From Prevotella sp. (lineage in GTDB: Bacteria > Bacteroidota > Bacteroidia > Bacteroidales > Bacteroidaceae): DNA of 39,972 nucleotides. Below the pieces are notes generated by a model. The model made no database searches and was not told the origin of the DNA. It saw only the letters and a program-made list of their open reading frames with translations. Position 1 is the first letter of the stretch. Every line of letters starts with the position of its first letter. The stretch lies in NCBI GenBank assembly GCA_017961115.1, contig JAGCXX010000171.1:1-39972 (forward strand), written 5' to 3'. The position numbers and the translations under genes are program-made. Shown piece after piece: positions 18,101-26,400 of the stretch.

Positions 18101-19422
18101 AGGACCCCAAAGCCGAGGAAGCCTGTGTGGCAGCCTTTGGCAACAACAAGGATTACCTGTCATTGGAGGACGCGCTGAAAGTGACCGATTTCTCCGCCTT
18201 CACCCAGCACCAGGCCTCCGCCGACATCGTGACCTTCCCTGAGTTGCGCTATTTCGGGGGCATCACCAACCTGACCGACGAGCTGAAATCCTGCAGCAGC
18301 CTGACAAGTGTGACACTACCGGTGTCATTGGAACGCATCTCTGCCGATGCCTTTGATGGCTGCGCCAGTCTGCAGAGCGTCTCCATGCCGGTCAGCCTTA
18401 CTTTCGTAGCTCCCTATGCCTTCCGTGGTTCCAATCTGAAGGAGATTCTCACCGATGACGGAAGTCACCACTTCATCAGCCGCGACGGCGTGCTCTTCGA
18501 CACATCCGAGAACCTTGTTGCCTATCCCCCAAAACGGGCAGGCAGCAGTTATATGTACACCTCCCCACTCACGGGCATCAAGAAAGGTGCCTTCCTTGAG
18601 GGAGAGCAACTGACCACCCTCTATCTGGGCGATGACTTAGGGCAGTTCATCAACCTCGCTCAAGACGGCATACCCAGTTCGATGCAGGTTTACATCAACG
18701 ATGCGACAGACTATGAGAGCATTCTCGAAAACTACTGCGACGAAGACCAAAATGCTTATTGGCCCGACTTCTACGACAAAGACCAATTGGGCAGGTACTA
18801 TCCGCTCACCATCACCAGTGCCCATTATGCCACCATGTGCATCTATTTCGACACTCAGTTGCCTGAGGGACTGACAGCATACTACTGCCGTGCCATCGAC
18901 GAGGAAACAAAAGAGTTGATATTCCAAAAACTCGGACGTGAGGTACCCGCCACCCTGCCAGTGCTTATCTACGGAAAGGAAGCTGGTGTATATCCACTAT
19001 TCCCCGACCAGAACCACGACTACAGCGACTATGAGTTACCTGCCAACAGATATTCCAATTACCAAGGCAGCGGTGAGCGCGGCACCAGTGCAGGCGACCA
19101 ATCAGAAGAGTCTGGCACCACCGAGGGTTCCATTCTGACCCTTGGCCGCAACAGCAAAGGTGAGTTGGGCTTCTTCGCCTACCGCAAGTCGACCGTTCCC
19201 CCCTATAGGGCGTATCTCGTTATAGACAAGCTGAACGCGAATCCTTTCACCATCGTCTTTGAAGACAATACTAACGACATCGTCTCCACAACAGCTGTCG
19301 CTCCCCGCACCAGTGCCATCTACGACCTGAGCGGCAGGAAAGTGGCCGACAACACCTCCAACACCCGCCAACTGCCCAAGGGCATTTATATTAAGGACGG
19401 CAGAAAATTCATCATCAAATAA
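15175..19422 (+). CDS. Exported GLUG-repeat and BspA-type leucine-rich-repeat protein
   Basis: This 1415-aa protein has a signal peptide ending about ASA (residue 23). Two GLUG-type regions follow (about 40-480 and 585-875), each opened by a strand pattern with a 'DIxL...FxGxxDGxxHxI' core and then repeated Y-x-G-G-x-x-G motifs such as YVGGLLG, YAGGVAG and YIGGIAG. A leucine-rich stretch of the BspA (LRR_5) kind occupies about 1018-1165, with LTSVTLPVSLERISADAF as a clear repeat. The last 30 residues carry IYDLSGRKVAD and the tail GIYIKDGRKFIIK. BspA-type LRRs in related oral bacteria bind host proteins, so an adhesive surface role is likely. Six bases separate it from the next gene. Confidence 0.88.
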   Translation: MKEFKHILLACLTACLSMFPASAQTQANKVSDGVLTDNTYVFLKGRGTKQEPFIIDSYEELVEFREYAALKGDVLYVRLNADIDLGDDTNWVPIRYYDFLHEGSTIPGQEMFFQGQVDGDNHSITHMTVNKTIAASSNNNTYVGLFGRSNYLATFKQLNLKDIKVRVNFESSGPSPKDVYVGGLLGLSGSMMSYIHADGEITIGEEQTSGEIINTVYAGGVAGKATNGYVDGMGGYSGTPEWLEAHVNISTQKPLSYIGGIAGVIERKGLRQCTASGTLTGQTSPDLTDIHIGGIVGDVIIDGENVELTDLCTTTQIAGCEKAGGLVGEVYTKINWSNNTYLSNCISSGAIYGQSYAGGFIGHFINGTNDKTRCIFKTCLNTGTVRCDNPNYRKAFIGNLSKNNEYKEISFVNCYYDNLMTTDPTDYITLLGYTSDEDQRVKVYGYPTEELTGKAAESHFLITPEDWKFEAGRYPQLKTIQETTVSQLAAVPMLFEGSDNASRLYQGARLPLAAIASNTGEWTAPLGNGIISKGSVEYDRLVSQNTGYETLTLTSGGHSKQLDIFMAYSATTWEGEDNIPTGDFGDVFSIGDGGSHNPYIIMNGGQLAYAVKNNKEGQFYRLGNDIILNRNLLSGKSLIPWIDTKKKNYVWKADLDGYGYLVHGMYLPNQSSYDSGHHHGLVGTIANGGSIHDMGMVEAVITDDFTQVEAPAYIGLFAGTVEEGGSLTNCFALGDILLEGVANVYAGGLAGQSAGTLTDCMGAVSVLTTGNRTVMTDNQQLGGIVGKATGGFMTNCLSVGRVSHYDFKDTETYSYKGGICANTDATYSQCIFDNQATSCDASSITGQTAMTTNSLTDGSVMATLQRWQAVKGRYPMLKLFANNDYAILASLPIVFSTDERSFHVKTIFSLPSAVEWSQQSGTDYLHLFADQALAEPQAQGTAQLRSQLKSKDAKYFALRNNYLTVGSDVLRGIQFEDPKAEEACVAAFGNNKDYLSLEDALKVTDFSAFTQHQASADIVTFPELRYFGGITNLTDELKSCSSLTSVTLPVSLERISADAFDGCASLQSVSMPVSLTFVAPYAFRGSNLKEILTDDGSHHFISRDGVLFDTSENLVAYPPKRAGSSYMYTSPLTGIKKGAFLEGEQLTTLYLGDDLGQFINLAQDGIPSSMQVYINDATDYESILENYCDEDQNAYWPDFYDKDQLGRYYPLTITSAHYATMCIYFDTQLPEGLTAYYCRAIDEETKELIFQKLGREVPATLPVLIYGKEAGVYPLFPDQNHDYSDYELPANRYSNYQGSGERGTSAGDQSEESGTTEGSILTLGRNSKGELGFFAYRKSTVPPYRAYLVIDKLNANPFTIVFEDNTNDIVSTTAVAPRTSAIYDLSGRKVADNTSNTRQLPKGIYIKDGRKFIIK

Positions 19423-19428
19423 TCGGAT

Positions 19429-21822
19429 ATGACACGCTACACATACAATATCATCCCATTATCTTCGGTTCTCGCTGTCTTTCTGCTGACCCTGTTTTCA
19501 CCAGTCCAAGCAGCCACAAAAGGTTATGCCCTGTGGTGCTTCGATTCGAAGACACTCTATTTTGTGGCGGCGGAAAGCGCTCCCTATACCTACAACGGGA
19601 AACAAATGAGCAAAGTCTGGGAAATCAACGACTTCAACATAAGAGGTGGAGCCGCAGCACCCATCTGGATCAACGGAGGCCACAGCAGTGAGGTGTCGGT
19701 GGCTTCTGATGTCGAGACCGTCATCTTCGAAGAGAGTTTCACATCCGTGCAACCTTCCGGCCTCTACAGTTGGTTTCATGGCTGCAGCAAACTCACCAGG
19801 GTAGAGGGACTGGCCAACATCAACACAAGCCAGGCGAATTACGCCAACAAGATGTTCTATGGCTGCACCAGTCTTAGGGAACTCAATTTCGTGGGATTCG
19901 ACATCAGCCATATCACCAACACCACAATGATGTTTTATGGCTGTGAAGCACTGGAGACCATCTATGCTGATGGCCATTGGGATGCCGCCCACTCCTCCTT
20001 CATGTTCCGGGGTTGCACCTCACTGCACGGAGCAGCCAATTATCAGGCAGATGCCGTGGGAGGAGAGATGGCCAATGACGAAACTGGCTATTTCACCACA
20101 GGCCAATATACCTATGCGGTTATCATTTCATCCGAACCTCAACTGCATCTAATCCGCACACCTTATCCTCTGGCAGTAGGTGAAGAATACAAAGGAAAGC
20201 TCATTTACGAACTCTTTGAGGGGAGTTCATTCCTAAGCATAACCAATGGAGATATGCCTTGGCATAATTGGGGATTGACAAATGTTGTCGTGGACAGGAC
20301 ATTCCGCAACGTGGCGCTGAAATCGTGCGCCAACTGGTTCAACACCTCACAGGGCAGGATTGTCAGCATCACTGGTCTGGAGAATCTCAACACCTCGGCA
20401 GTGACCTCGATGAGTGGGATGTTTGAGGGTTGTGGCAACCTCACCAGCCTTGACCTGAGCCAGATGGACACACACAACGTCACTGATGTGAGCCGCCTGT
20501 TTGCAGGTTGCAGTTCACTGACCAACCTCACCCTCGCCGACAACCAGTTTAAGGGCATCACCCAGATGCAGTCGATGTTCAGTGGTTGCAAGGCTCTCAG
20601 GACCTTCGATTTCTCCGCCATAGTCACCGACCATGCCGTCGACATGTCCTACTTGTTCCAAGATTGCAGATTTGAGTCCTTCGATGTGAGTGTCCTCCAA
20701 ACCTCCAACGTGGAGTGCATGAAAGGCATGTTCAAGGGATGCAACAAGTTGACCGAACTGGATGTCAACACCCTCGACATAGGTAAAGTGACCGATGCCA
20801 GCGAGATGTTCAGCGGTTGCAGCAGTCTGACCACCATCTACTGCGACAAGACCTGGAGCATCGCCACTTCCGACGACATGTTTGCTGGTTGCACAAGTCT
20901 CGTCGGAGCCATCACTTACGATGAGTCAAAGGTGAGCGGCGACTATGCCAACCCCATGACAGGCTATTTCTACTCTGAGATTGCAGGACCCACTTATGAT
21001 CCACAGGGACGCTTCATCATCCGCAATGCAGACGACTGGGAGACCTTTGCCCAACTGGTCAATGGCGATGACGGTAATCCAAAACTTAACGCAGTGATGA
21101 TGAGAGATGTCAACCTTGGCGACAAGCAGACCAAAGTGGGCACAGATGACAAGCCCTATGAAGGTACTTTCGACGGAAAAGGCCACCTGCTGACCATCGC
21201 ATACGTTTCCGAGAGTAATTTCACCGCCCCCTTTGCTTTCATCAAAAATAGTACAATTGAAAACCTGCATGTGACAGGAACCATTCAGACCAGCCACAGG
21301 TATACAAGCGGTATTGCCGGATGTGTCGAAGGAGAGAGCACTTTTACCAAATGCTGGTCAAGTGTCTCCATCCAGTCTGACATCAACGGGAATGGTTTCC
21401 ATGGCGGTATGATTGGAATAATGGAAAACACATCATCCGTCTCCATGACCAACTGTCTCTTCGATGGTAAACTGCTGGGTGAGAACACCACCATTTGCGG
21501 TGGATTCATCGGCTTAGCCACGAACTACATCAAGTCTTCAACCCTCTACATGTGCCTGTCCAATCCTGCCAGCATCAGTTTCAATGTTGATCCGATTACG
21601 GAGAGGTTCCGTTACTACAGTGGTCCGATGTATGCCTTCTACGATTCAAGCAGCCAGCAACAAATAAACAAAATTGACGCAACATATTCCTTTTACACCA
21701 ATTCATTTGGCAGTACATCCGGCCAAGGAACATTACATACCGGAACACCCCAAGGAATAGTGGATTCTATGGATCCCGAACACTGGCAATTATTTGACGG
21801 CAAACCAGCCCTCAAATACTGA
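19429..21822 (+). CDS. Exported DUF285/BspA-like repeat protein with a GLUG-like C-terminal region
   Basis: This 797-aa protein has a signal peptide ending about VQA (residue 28). Two related halves follow (about 29-228 and 229-517) built from the 25-residue repeat pattern of DUF285/BspA-like proteins: 'NTSxVTxMxxMFxGCxxLxxLDL', seen for example as MSGMFEGCGNLTSLDL and MFSGCSSLTTIYC. A GLUG-type region ends the protein (about 520-797, with YEGTFDGKGH and GFHGGMIGI). No lipobox and no C-terminal sorting tail are seen, in contrast to its neighbours, so how it is held at the surface is unclear. It follows the preceding gene after 6 bases and is surely co-transcribed with it. Confidence 0.87.
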   Translation: MTRYTYNIIPLSSVLAVFLLTLFSPVQAATKGYALWCFDSKTLYFVAAESAPYTYNGKQMSKVWEINDFNIRGGAAAPIWINGGHSSEVSVASDVETVIFEESFTSVQPSGLYSWFHGCSKLTRVEGLANINTSQANYANKMFYGCTSLRELNFVGFDISHITNTTMMFYGCEALETIYADGHWDAAHSSFMFRGCTSLHGAANYQADAVGGEMANDETGYFTTGQYTYAVIISSEPQLHLIRTPYPLAVGEEYKGKLIYELFEGSSFLSITNGDMPWHNWGLTNVVVDRTFRNVALKSCANWFNTSQGRIVSITGLENLNTSAVTSMSGMFEGCGNLTSLDLSQMDTHNVTDVSRLFAGCSSLTNLTLADNQFKGITQMQSMFSGCKALRTFDFSAIVTDHAVDMSYLFQDCRFESFDVSVLQTSNVECMKGMFKGCNKLTELDVNTLDIGKVTDASEMFSGCSSLTTIYCDKTWSIATSDDMFAGCTSLVGAITYDESKVSGDYANPMTGYFYSEIAGPTYDPQGRFIIRNADDWETFAQLVNGDDGNPKLNAVMMRDVNLGDKQTKVGTDDKPYEGTFDGKGHLLTIAYVSESNFTAPFAFIKNSTIENLHVTGTIQTSHRYTSGIAGCVEGESTFTKCWSSVSIQSDINGNGFHGGMIGIMENTSSVSMTNCLFDGKLLGENTTICGGFIGLATNYIKSSTLYMCLSNPASISFNVDPITERFRYYSGPMYAFYDSSSQQQINKIDATYSFYTNSFGSTSGQGTLHTGTPQGIVDSMDPEHWQLFDGKPALKY

Positions 21823-21863
21823 GAAAATCATAAAGAAAAAACTAAGAATCATCATATAATAAT

Positions 21864-22049
21864 ATGGAAAAGATGAAAGCTCTATATATTGCTCCTCAGA
21901 CATACAGCCATCCTTCTACGATGGCCAATACCCCCTTCATGGCTTCTGAACCGGAGGAGGAGGAGTTGAAGATAAAGTATGATGAGACCGACTTCACAGA
22001 GGATGCGCTCTCTTCCGAAGCTCATTTCGACTCATCACTGTGGGACTAA
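21864..22049 (+). CDS. Small acidic protein of unknown function
   Basis: A 61-aa reading frame lies between two clear genes with an A-rich leader (gap 41 bases upstream, 38 bases downstream). It opens with MKALYIAPQTY (a second ATG at 21873 is an alternative start), has no signal peptide or membrane segment, is acidic in its second half (EPEEEEL, DETDFTED) and ends in SSLWD. I recall short proteins with a Y-I-x-P start and a L-W-D end as frequent in Prevotella and Bacteroides, without known function. The intact frame and its place in a tightly packed run support a real gene. A precursor peptide or a small regulator are possibilities without direct evidence. Confidence 0.65.
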   Translation: MEKMKALYIAPQTYSHPSTMANTPFMASEPEEEELKIKYDETDFTEDALSSEAHFDSSLWD

Positions 22050-22087
22050 AAAATCACCAACATAAAATATTAAGTTATCAATTAAGA

Positions 22088-23044
22088 ATGAAAACATTTT
22101 TCAATGTAGAAGACCTTGGTGACCTGCGCGGTGCGTTGGCCGAAGCACAGGAAGTCAAGAAAGACCGTTATGCCTTTCAGCATTTGGGCAAGAACAAGAC
22201 ACTGCTGATGATTTTCATCAACAACAGTCTGCGCACCCGTCTGTCGACACAGAAGGCCGCCACCAACTTAGGCATGAACGTCATCGTGCTCGATGTGAAC
22301 GCCGGTGCGTGGAAACTGGAGACCGAGCGCGGTGTCATCATGGATGGTGACAAGAGCGAGCATTTGCTCGAAGCCATCCCTGTGATGGGCAGCTATTGCG
22401 ACATCATCGCCGTGCGCTCCTTCGCCGGCCTCACCGACCGCGAGTTTGACTATGCCGAGACCATCGTGGGACAGTTCGTACGCTACAGCGGACGCCCCGT
22501 TATCGCCATGGAGACCGCCACGGTGCATCCCCTTCAGGCCTTCGCCGACCTCATCACCATCGAGGAATACAAACCCGTTGCCCGCCCGAAGGTGGTGCTC
22601 ACCTGGGCTCCCCACTGCCGTGCCCTCCCCCAGGCTGTGCCCAACTCATTCGCCCAATGGATGAATGCCGCTGACGTCGACCTTGTCATTACCCACCCAG
22701 AAGGTTATGAGCTCGACCCGAAGTTTGTGGGTGACGCCCGTGTGGAATACGACCAACGCAAGGCTCTCGAAGGTGCCCATTTCGTCTATGCGAAAAACTG
22801 GAGCTGTCCTGGCGTGACCAATCCCGAGGACTATGGCAAAATCATCAGCCGCGACATGAGCTGGACCATTGACACAGAGCACATGTCATGGACCGACAAC
22901 GGATATTTCATGCACTGCCTACCTGTACGCCGCGGTCTGATTGTCACCGACGATGTCATCGAGAGCGACCACTCCATTGTCATCCCAGAGGCCGCCAACC
23001 GCGAGATATCTGCCCAAACCGTCCTCAAACGGGTGCTGGAGTAA
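22088..23044 (+). CDS. argF': N-succinylornithine carbamoyltransferase (ArgF')
   Basis: This 318-aa transcarbamylase moves the carbamoyl group from carbamoyl phosphate to an N-acylated ornithine. The carbamoyl-phosphate loop reads NNSLRTRLS (45-53), HPLQ is at 147-150 and the C-terminal loop FMHCLPVRR at 274-282. It matches the Bacteroides fragilis succinylornithine enzyme, as I remember it, along its whole length. At position 90, where that enzyme has Pro and the acetylornithine enzymes have Glu, this protein has Ser. ATG at 22088 gives the family N-terminus MKTFFNVEDL; an upstream in-frame ATG at 22040 overlaps the small gene and is rejected. It is separated from the other arg genes by about 12 kb of surface-protein genes and seems to be the last gene of their transcript. 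Confidence 0.93.
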   Translation: MKTFFNVEDLGDLRGALAEAQEVKKDRYAFQHLGKNKTLLMIFINNSLRTRLSTQKAATNLGMNVIVLDVNAGAWKLETERGVIMDGDKSEHLLEAIPVMGSYCDIIAVRSFAGLTDREFDYAETIVGQFVRYSGRPVIAMETATVHPLQAFADLITIEEYKPVARPKVVLTWAPHCRALPQAVPNSFAQWMNAADVDLVITHPEGYELDPKFVGDARVEYDQRKALEGAHFVYAKNWSCPGVTNPEDYGKIISRDMSWTIDTEHMSWTDNGYFMHCLPVRRGLIVTDDVIESDHSIVIPEAANREISAQTVLKRVLE

Positions 23045-23079
23045 AAAGTTCCAACCATCAGTACTATACTCTTAGAACG

Positions 23080-23158
23080 TTAAGTAGTTAAAGAAGTTAA
23101 GTAGTTAGATTTGTCATGTTTAACTACACAGCGAAGTGTGACTTCTTTAACTACTTAA
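23080..23158. repeat. Long inverted repeat with cloverleaf-like fold after argF'
   Basis: An 18-base arm at 23080-23097 (TTAAGTAGTTAAAGAAGT) is the perfect reverse complement of 23141-23158. Between the arms GTAGTTA (23101-23107) can pair with TAACTAC (23121-23127), and CACA (23127-23130) with TGTG (23137-23140), so the whole can form a three-way, cloverleaf-like structure. GTTAAGTAGTTA also occurs as a direct repeat (23079-23090 and 23096-23107). It begins 36 bases after the argF' stop. It may act as a bidirectional terminator or be a mobile palindromic repeat. Confidence 0.7.
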
Positions 23159-23181
23159 TTTCTTTCAACTTATACCATGAT

Positions 23182-23235
23182 GCGACAGTTTTTCCCTATC
23201 TCTCACCATTTGTCGCCTTTTTCTATTTTTGTCGC
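23182..23235. promoter_or_regulatory. TTGTCGC repeats upstream of the giant gene
   Basis: TTGTCGC occurs twice as a direct repeat (23210-23216 and 23229-23235, period 19), and its reverse complement core GCGACA is at 23182-23187. They lie 55-110 bases upstream of the -7 box at 23290. This arrangement could be an activator-binding site. The rest of the 23045-23400 intergenic region is AT-rich, and besides the inverted repeat and promoter I see nothing else in it. Confidence 0.3.
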
Positions 23236-23289
23236 AACCAAATTATTCTTTTTTACTTGATATAGAAAATTCAATATTTCCGATTTTGT

Positions 23290-23297
23290 TAGTTTTG
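23290..23297 (+). promoter_or_regulatory. -7 box TAGTTTTG before the giant gene
   Basis: TAGTTTTG followed by CA fits TAnnTTTG. It is 104 bases before the ATG at 23401, so the leader would be about 95 bases. No convincing -33 element is seen at normal spacing. Confidence 0.55.
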
Positions 23298-23400
23298 CAA
23301 CATTATGAGATTGTGTATTCATATGATTTTGAAGAAAAATAATCATAGAAATCACCTCTCTTATCTTAAAGTATTTTAATAATTTAGCAAAACAACAAAT

Positions 23401-26400
23401 ATGAATCGGAAAATTGACTCTATTATGATTAAGGACAATAGCATGGAATGCTATCGATGGGGAACAGGTCTGATGCTCTTCATCATGTCTATGCTCATGC
23501 CTCAGATGGCATCAGCAACCGATGTGGACGACGCTTCCAACTATAAGGTAACCCCCATGGGAATACGTGAAATTTCCATTGCATGCCCAATTGTCGACCA
23601 GGACGGTGCCGACTGTTGGGTCGTCGATGGCAACCTCATAGTCTCTGTTGATGGCGGTCCCAAAATCACCGTGCTGCATTGGAGTTGTTACGACAACAAC
23701 GACTCGGGCACGATGCGAACATACGTGAAGACGGACGCCAACGGAGAGGTATACATCACCAATGTCAGCAACAGCAAGCCTGTTCTGCTCACCAAAGGCG
23801 TTCAGACGCTTCAAAAAGTTGAGCAGGGTTCCAAATCCTACCTTTATTCACTCAAGGCAAAATGGAATATCCCCGATGATTATTTCGGTAAGGAGTTGAA
23901 ATTCACATGGGATGTGAAGAGAGATGGCAACGCCAGATACAAAGAGAAGGTGTCTGGATTGCCTGATTTCGAATGGTCGGTACCCGATTCTCCCCCAGTG
24001 CTTGATGTAATGGTGTCGGAACCGTTGATACTGCCCGATAATGCGGGCAAGATTCTTGTTCCATGGATGCTGGGTTCGAATGACATTCAGAAAGCCGAGG
24101 CATATTACTATGATGTGAACAACCAAGAAGTGCGGATGCCTGTGGACATCAAGAATGGCTCCAACATGGTTTCGCTCGATGCTACAAGCCCTCACCGTGG
24201 TTTTTATATTGAGACGGACTACAAAGATACTTATGGCTCGCTCATCAAGAATGTGCGCAACCAGCCTGTGGACATCAAGATGATTCATGCCCCTCTCAAT
24301 TTCAAAGGATCATTGACAAACGACTCACTGCTGTCGATAATCCTGACTTGGAATATCTTTGCACAAAACGACGATGACCTGCTCGAAAGCGACCTCTTTG
24401 AGATACAGAGATCTCTTAACGGCAAAGACGGCAATTACACAACAATTGGTGTGGAAATGCTTGACTTGTCGAAGAGGAACTACTCTTTCAAAGATTCCAC
24501 CCTGATACCATCGTTGACCGCAGATATGTTTAATGAAGACGGTAGTGTCAAAGACATCTACTACCGCATACGGCGTGCGTGCACTGATATGTGGGGATGG
24601 TATCCTGAAAACAACACCGTGGCTGCTTTTAGCATCAAGCCGAATATACCCTCTCTCTTCATGGTCAAGAAAGCGTGGATAGAGAAAGACAGCCAAAACG
24701 AATATGCCGTGACTGCTGCTTGGGATTACAACACATACTTGGATGAGGAAGACTGGTTTCACCATCAGTTTGTTTGGGATGATCGTGCCCAAATGAAGCT
24801 TAAGGTAAAAATGTGCAACCGCAAAGGAGAAATTGTGGACACCCAAGAATACATCCTCACCAAAGATGAGATTTATGCCAAGAAAAAGAAACTGACTTTC
24901 TCGCGGCCTTGTGTCAACTATTACGTGGAAATAACGGTCGACAGAGGGACAAGTCCCATAGGAACAGGCATAAGGGGTATCACCATCAACTCGAAAAATG
25001 AATGGGATGACTTAGTACAAGAAATCAGACAGAATTCCCTCAATGCCTTAAAGTATTACGTTCAACTCAACGCTGACTTTGAGATACCTCAAACCAACAA
25101 TGAGGATTTTCTCATGGGAACTAAAAACAGACCTTTTGTCGGTATCTTCAATGGCAACGGACACACCATCAAGGCAAATGGAAATCCTATATTCAATTAT
25201 GCAAAAAACGCCAAAATATGCAACTTAAACGTGGTGCAGGAAGGGAGGTCAAATTATCATTATGACAATTTGGCTTGTATGGTCAACGATGCCGACAATG
25301 TGGTGGTCAGCAACAGCACAGTGACGGCTGATTTGGACAGGTTCAAGAAAATTGCAGGTTTTGTCTTTAAAGCAAAAGATGTAACCATCAACAACTGTCT
25401 CTCAACCCTTAAATGGCGAAGAGATACAGACAACGACTCTTTTGCGGGATTTATCTACAACAGCATTTCGGGCAATACCATTGTCAACTCTTATTTCTGT
25501 TCAGACAACCTGGATTCCAAATTTGGCAAAGACTTCTATTATGATGGGGCATGCACCCTCGTCAACTGCTGGTATCCACGCTCTATTAAAGAATACACGT
25601 TCACGGATGGACAGGGAAAGGAATATTGGAGAGAAGACCCCGACAATCCTCCACTCACTGAGATTCTCGGCGATCAATGGGAATCTGCAGACAATGTCCC
25701 CGGAGACTTACCTTTCAAACTCTCTAAGGTTTGGCCTGTTGTGGCGCCAATAGACACAGAGACCAACACGCTGGTCACATCGGCCATGGGATCGACATTC
25801 TACTACGAGTCATCAGGTAAGGTGGACAAGCCTATCACTGCCATCACCTTGCAGAGCAGCGTCGTCATACAATGGTCTGTGAGCGATGGTGCCGTCGATT
25901 ATTTTGAGGTGATGCGGCGCGAACAAGGCAAGCAGGAATGGAGTGTCATCGCTACTGACCTCACCGAACTAAGTTACGAAGACAAGAAGGTCTCGCCACT
26001 TAAAAAGTACGAGTATAAAGTTCGCTCTGCTGTGAACTGCGAAGGCACAAGCTATCACTATTCCGACTCTGTGGCAGGCTTCTGTAAGGAGACTTGCCTC
26101 ATCGAAGGATATGTGAGATTCTCCGACGGAACAGGCATTTCCAACATCACATTGTCTGTCACTGGACCCAACGGCATTCATGTCGGTGATTACCTGACCG
26201 ACGAAAAAGGCAAGTTCGTCATCGACAACCTGTCATATTATGGGAATAGTTCTGTCACCTACAAGGTGGGTGTAGTAAGCGAGGACGATTTGAAACTTGA
26301 ACTCAGTGAATATCAGGTGACGTTCAATGATACAATCAACCACCGGGTGCTCAAGGACTTCATTGTCACCTCTGGATATAGGTTCACTGGTTTTGTGATG

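Noticed and set aside
22040-22087. Longer start for argF' at 22040
   Set aside because: Would overlap the 61-aa gene and add 16 residues absent from the known enzyme.
22089-22103. Dyad TGAAAA-CAT-TTTTCA at the argF' start as an ArgR site
   Set aside because: The half-site spacing is one base too long for an ARG box and the sequence is explained by the first codons of the gene.
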